From Candidatus Eiseniibacteriota bacterium (lineage in GTDB: Bacteria > Eisenbacteria > RBG-16-71-46): a stretch of 7,049 nt of DNA. The translations under genes and the position numbers were made by a program. Position 1 is the stretch's first letter. The number at the start of each line of letters is the position of its first letter. Positions 6,502 to 7,049 of the stretch are shown here, one piece after another. The stretch lies in assembly GCA_005893365.1 (NCBI GenBank), contig VBPB01000126.1:1-7049 (forward strand), read 5' to 3'. The notes beneath the pieces are model-generated. The model was not told where the DNA came from. It made no database searches and saw only the letters and a program-made list of their open reading frames with translations.

Positions 6502-7049
6502 TCAGTCGGTGGTGGACGGCCCCGGGTCGCTCCCGGGCGCGGGACCGGGACGGACGACGATCTCGTGATGCGCGGAGGTGCGCACCCGGGCCGCGAGCAG
6601 GCTCCGCACCAGGCGCCGCCGCAGCTCGCGCGCCGCCTCGGGGGCGGCGCCGCCCGGCTTGGCGCGCACCACCAGCCGCACCAGCGCCTCGCCGGCCGCG
6701 AGCCCTTCCACGCCCCAGACCTCCACCGGGTCCAGCAGGCGCGGGCGCCACACCGCGTCGTGGTTCATCGCCGCCGCCACCTTCTCACACTCCATCAGCG
6801 CCCGGTCCAGGTCCTGGTCGGCCGCGATCGGCACGTCGATGGCGAGCCGGCTCCAGCCCCGGCTGCGGTTGACGACGATCTTCATCTCGCCGTTGGGGAC
6901 GAAGTGCAGGTGGCCGTTGAAATCCCGGAGCGTCGTCGAGCGCACCGTGAGCCCCTCGACGGTCGCCGCCTTGCCGTTCACCTCGATCACGTCGCCCACC
7001 GAGAACTGGTCCTCGGCCAGGATGAAGATGCCGGCGATGATGTCCCGCA
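6502..7049 (-). CDS. MscS-family mechanosensitive channel, C-terminal part (partial, cut by right edge)
   Basis: These channels sit in the inner membrane and release solutes when membrane tension rises on hypo-osmotic shock. The window holds the last ~182 codons. The fragment begins in the pore-lining region (RDIIAGIFILAEDQFSVGD), passes into the beta domain with the characteristic VPNGEM stretch, then into the alpha-beta domain containing VVNRSRGWSRLAIDV and the hydrophobic stretch ALVRLVVRAKPG. The earlier transmembrane helices lie beyond the right edge. A GTG at 6999 occurs inside the domain and is not the start, since the frame continues upstream with family-like sequence. The C-terminus is unusual: instead of the common IPFPQ-type strand it reads TSAHHEIVVRPG and ends in a Pro/Ser/Asp-rich tail. 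The TGA stop is 14 bases before cysS, so the two probably share an operon. Confidence 0.9.
   Translation of the reverse strand, partial: RDIIAGIFILAEDQFSVGDVIEVNGKAATVEGLTVRSTTLRDFNGHLHFVPNGEMKIVVNRSRGWSRLAIDVPIAADQDLDRALMECEKVAAAMNHDAVWRPRLLDPVEVWGVEGLAAGEALVRLVVRAKPGGAAPEAARELRRRLVRSLLAARVRTSAHHEIVVRPGPAPGSDPGPSTTD

Noticed and set aside
6488..6751. N-terminal extension of the cysS frame up to an alternative start near 6751.
   Set aside because: It overlaps the mscS-like gene, is Ala/Gly/Arg-rich without motif, and the GTG at 6487 has a near-perfect RBS and gives the family N-terminus.

Overview
The window is GC-rich bacterial chromosome, and every supported gene lies on the minus strand. 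The gene set (EF-Tu behind a Thr-Tyr-Gly-Thr tRNA cluster, a sigma-54 activator, an exported small protein with a Sec-type signal peptide, CysRS and an MscS-type channel) suggests a Gram-negative, high-GC bacterium. Myxococcota or other former Deltaproteobacteria, Candidatus Eisenbacteria or a similar phylum would fit. This placement is inferred from composition and gene content, not proven.

In transcription order (right to left), the right edge holds the 3' part of an MscS-family channel gene (6502-7049). Fourteen bases later comes cysS, cysteinyl-tRNA synthetase (5078-6487), whose ribosome binding site follows directly on the mscS stop; the two look co-transcribed. A ~300-base gap (4779-5077) holds a possible cysS end hairpin, two weak promoter candidates and an attenuator-like hairpin with a U5 tract. 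Then comes a 107-residue unrecognised protein with a clear signal peptide and a cationic amphipathic tail (4455-4778), followed after 43 bases by an 802-residue sigma-54 enhancer-binding protein with a TPR sensor region in place of a receiver domain (2003-4411). These two genes look like an operon and are the most interesting part of the window.

A gene-poor stretch of about 930 bases (1072-2002) follows. I see no convincing coding sequence in it, only several perfect stem-loops; the strongest is a nested hairpin with a short T-run at 1199-1254.

The left part is the classical tRNA-tuf operon. A near-consensus promoter (TTGACA, 17 bases, TATGTT) drives tRNA-Thr(UGU), tRNA-Tyr(GUA) and tRNA-Gly(UCC). 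A 277-base gap with its own TTGACA promoter comes next, then tRNA-Thr(GGU), then the first 33 codons of tuf, cut by the left edge. The gene order equals thrU-tyrU-glyT-thrT-tufB of Escherichia coli, but the gap before the last tRNA is expanded and has gained a promoter.

Functionally, most of the window is translation machinery (tRNAs, EF-Tu, CysRS), with an osmotic-stress channel upstream of cysS and an unrelated regulator/secreted-protein pair between the two translation blocks.
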